Source: Limimaricola sp. (lineage in GTDB: Bacteria; Pseudomonadota; Alphaproteobacteria; Rhodobacterales; Rhodobacteraceae). From it: 64,000 nucleotides of DNA. A program made the position numbers and the translations under genes. The first letter of the stretch is position 1. Every line of letters begins with the position of its first letter. The notes under the pieces are model-generated. The model saw only the letters and a list, made by a program, of their open reading frames with translations. It was not told the origin of the DNA and made no database searches. Location: assembly GCF_016125575.1 (NCBI RefSeq), contig NZ_WGLM01000005.1:558001-622000 (forward strand). The letters run 5' to 3'. Of the stretch, positions 61,830-64,000 are shown piece by piece.

Positions 61830-64000
61830 TCAGTAGAGACCGCCCGAACTCAACGAGCCGTAGGTGGCCTTGCCGCCGATGGTTGCGGTCGACCCCGTCG
61901 AGGTGATGACCTGCCGTTCGGCTTGCGGGATCTCGTCGGCCAGCGGCAGGTCCGCCGACATCGCGAAGCCGCCATCGTAGGCGATACCGAAAAGCGGCTC
62001 TTCGCCGGAACGGAAGCATTCAGGCTGCACGTTCGGGCCGGTCGCGCCGTCAGGCAGGCGGGCACCGGTAAAGCGGTCGATGTTGATGAAATTGCAGTCT
62101 GGCGGAACCTTGAACGGCTCGCCGCCAAAGCGCTTGACGGCCTGCTCCATGAAGGTCTGGAAGACCGGCGCGCAGGTGGCTCCGCCCGAGGCATGGCCAA
62201 GGTTCTTCGGTGTGTCATAGCCGATGTAGCAGCCCGCCACGATGTTCGAGGTGAAACCGACGAACCACACGTCCTTCTGGTCGTTGGTGGTGCCGGTCTT
62301 GCCCGCAACCGGGACCGGCAGATGCACTGCGCCAGCCGCGGTGCCGCGCTGAACGACGCCCTGCATCATCGAGGTCAGTTCATACGCAGTCACCGCGTTC
62401 ATGATCCGGTCGCGGTTCGATTCGATGCGCGGCACCTCGCCCGGCGGCAGCGCCGCCTCGGAGCACAGCGGACAGGCGCGCTGATCATGACGATAGATCG
62501 TCTTGCCGTAGCGGTCCTGCACCCGGTCGACCAGCGTGGGCGCCACCCGCTCGCCCCCGTTGGCGAACATCGCATAGGCCGCAACCATGCGGAACAGCGT
62601 GGTTTCCTGCGCGCCCAGCGCGTTGGACAGGAATGGCTCAAGGTGATCGTAGACACCGAAACGCTCGGCATAGCGGGCGACAGTATCCATCCCCACTTCC
62701 ATCGCCAGCCGCACCGTCATCAGGTTGCGCGAATGCTCGATACCGGTTCGCAGGGGGGTCGGCCCGTAATAGGTCTTTTCATAGTTCTGCGGCTTCCACA
62801 CGCCCTGTGGCGTCTGCACCTCGATCGGCGCATCCACGACGATGGTGGCGGGGGTATAACCGCTGTCGAGGGCAGCCGCATAGACGAAGGGCTTGAACGA
62901 CGACCCGGGCTGGCGCATCGCCTGCGTCGCGCGGTTGAAGCTGGACGTCTGGTAGCTGAAGCCACCCTGCATCGCCAGAACACGACCGGTGTTCACGTCC
63001 ATCGCCATGAACGCGCCCTCGACCTCGGGCACCTGCCGTAGCGACCAGTTCTGGAACGAGCCGTCATTCGCGGTCACCTTGCGGACCAGCACCACGTCGC
63101 CCACGTGGAAATTGTCGAAGAAGCTGCCCTTGATCCAGTTGATGTCCTTGCGCGGCACGGAAGACGGCTGGTCGGCCGTGGGGGTGACGCCCTCGATGCC
63201 AAGGTCCATCTTTTGATCGCCGATGGCCAGCACCACGGCAGGCAGCCAGGGGTTGTCCAGCGTGATGTCGCGCGGCACGTTCACCTTGGCCAGCGCGTCG
63301 CGCCACTTCTGCTCGTCCGTCAGGTCTGCAGCCGGAATCGTCTTGCCGGTGCCGCGCCAGACGCCCTTGGCGCGGTCGTAATTCTCCAGCGCGCGCTGCA
63401 GCGCATGGGCCGCATCGACCTGCATTTCCGGATCGACCGTAGCGCGGATCGCGAGGCCACCCGAGAAGAATTCCTGCTCGCCGAAGTTCTGGCTCAGCTG
63501 ACGGCGGATCTCGTCGGTGAAATAGTCGCGCGGCGGCAGGGTGGAGCGGAAGCTGGGATAATCGCCCCCCTGCACCGAGAGCAGCGGTGCGGCCTTCTGC
63601 TCGTCATAGGTGGCCTTGTCGATATAGCCGTTCTCATACATCTCGCGCAGCGTGTTGTTGCGCCAGAAGACAGCCTGGTCATGGTTCCTGACCGGGTTTC
63701 GATTCGAAGGCGATTTGGGCAGCGAGGCAAGATAGGCCGCCTCGCCCGGCGTCAGTTCCGACAGCGACTTGTTGAAATAGGTCAGCGCCGCAGCTGTAAC
63801 CCCGTACGAGTTTTGCCCAAGGAAGATCTCGTTGAGGTAAAGCTCGAGGATCTTGTCCTTGCTCATCGCCTTCTCGATCCGCGTGGCCAGGATGATTTCC
63901 TGGATCTTGCGCTCGATCGTCTTGGAGCCGTCGAGAAGGAAGTTCTTCATCACCTGCTGGGTGATCGTGGAGGCCCCGCGCACGTCGCGGCCACGGGTCC
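61830..64000 (-). CDS. mrcA: Class A penicillin-binding protein (PBP1A), start outside window
   Basis: The 3' part, 723 residues, of a bifunctional peptidoglycan synthase; the N-terminal end lies beyond base 64000. The glycosyltransferase domain is entered at [20 protein letters not shown] and [20 protein letters not shown]. The transpeptidase domain has the catalytic serine in [19 protein letters not shown], the SxN motif in [13 protein letters not shown] and the KTG motif in [20 protein letters not shown]. An OB-like insert between the domains ([18 protein letters not shown]) is as in PBP1A. It is upstream of prfB on the same strand with 88 bases between. Confidence 0.94.
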   Translation of the reverse strand, partial: TRGRDVRGASTITQQVMKNFLLDGSKTIERKIQEIILATRIEKAMSKDKILELYLNEIFLGQNSYGVTAAALTYFNKSLSELTPGEAAYLASLPKSPSNRNPVRNHDQAVFWRNNTLREMYENGYIDKATYDEQKAAPLLSVQGGDYPSFRSTLPPRDYFTDEIRRQLSQNFGEQEFFSGGLAIRATVDPEMQVDAAHALQRALENYDRAKGVWRGTGKTIPAADLTDEQKWRDALAKVNVPRDITLDNPWLPAVVLAIGDQKMDLGIEGVTPTADQPSSVPRKDINWIKGSFFDNFHVGDVVLVRKVTANDGSFQNWSLRQVPEVEGAFMAMDVNTGRVLAMQGGFSYQTSSFNRATQAMRQPGSSFKPFVYAAALDSGYTPATIVVDAPIEVQTPQGVWKPQNYEKTYYGPTPLRTGIEHSRNLMTVRLAMEVGMDTVARYAERFGVYDHLEPFLSNALGAQETTLFRMVAAYAMFANGGERVAPTLVDRVQDRYGKTIYRHDQRACPLCSEAALPPGEVPRIESNRDRIMNAVTAYELTSMMQGVVQRGTAAGAVHLPVPVAGKTGTTNDQKDVWFVGFTSNIVAGCYIGYDTPKNLGHASGGATCAPVFQTFMEQAVKRFGGEPFKVPPDCNFINIDRFTGARLPDGATGPNVQPECFRSGEEPLFGIAYDGGFAMSADLPLADEIPQAERQVITSTGSTATIGGKATYGSLSSGGLY

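Overview
The window is GC-rich chromosomal DNA from an alphaproteobacterium, most likely a member of the Rhodobacterales (Rhodobacteraceae/roseobacter group). This rests on protein-level resemblance (a TakP-like TRAP binding protein, a pyruvate dehydrogenase E1-beta with a fused lipoyl domain, a DhnA-type aldolase), the order ftsB-like, pdhA, pdhB, pdhC, and regulatory sites of alphaproteobacterial type (a GAAC-N7-GAAC LexA box before uvrA and two identical TTGATCCAGATCAA FNR/FnrL boxes). It is dense core genome: 65 protein-coding genes including one leader peptide, with no rRNA, tRNA, CRISPR array, insertion sequence or prophage that I can see.

Layout. 1-5.6 kb: partial DUF2852 gene, RDD protein, aminoacyl-tRNA:protein transferase (bpt), and a TRAP transporter whose membrane subunits and binding protein lie on opposite, convergent strands. 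5.8-9.9 kb: acetolactate synthase locus, with ilvB behind a leader peptide and attenuator, then ltrA and a small lipoprotein gene separating ilvB from ilvN. 10-13.5 kb: Rieske oxygenase, a 69-residue protein, nucleoside hydrolase, GNAT and a secreted protein. 13.5-19.9 kb: selO, a DMT exporter, two cyclophilins, pgk, class I aldolase and a lipoprotein. 19.9-25.8 kb: AidB-like acyl-CoA dehydrogenase, ftsB-like gene and pdhABC. 26-34.8 kb: bolA-grxD, zapA, tkt, a DUF808-DoxX fusion, gap, a DUF1127 protein, coaD, a CBS protein and a LysR regulator. 34.9-41.2 kb: valine/isobutyrate catabolism (mmsA, isobutyryl-CoA dehydrogenase-like, 3-hydroxyisobutyryl-CoA hydrolase-like, mmsB), interrupted by YkgJ and YbdK genes. 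41.2-49.4 kb: DUF2892, uvrA, rhodanese, a von Willebrand A protein with five C-terminal repeats, lpdA and DUF924. 49.5-55.3 kb: MFS transporter, queA and a large AsmA/YhdP-like protein. 55.4-64 kb: bcp, DUF455, M23 peptidase, bactofilin, a methyltransferase, DUF2189, GNAT, prfB and a 5'-truncated class A penicillin-binding protein.

How the genes fit together. Central carbon metabolism is strongly represented: pgk, aldolase, tkt, gap and all pyruvate dehydrogenase subunits (pdhABC plus lpdA 21 kb away). The pdhA and lpdA upstream regions share a 17-base motif (15 of 17 identical) at almost the same distance from the start codon, which suggests common control of the split complex. Branched-chain amino acids appear twice, as synthesis under attenuation (ilvB) and as catabolism (the mms cluster beside a LysR gene).

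The most interesting non-gene signals are the ilvB attenuator, the shared pdhA/lpdA motif, a terminator whose 3' arm holds the ribosome-binding site of the VWA gene, four copies of a dispersed intergenic element, and the two FNR boxes. The most interesting proteins are the DUF808-DoxX fusion and the five-repeat VWA protein.
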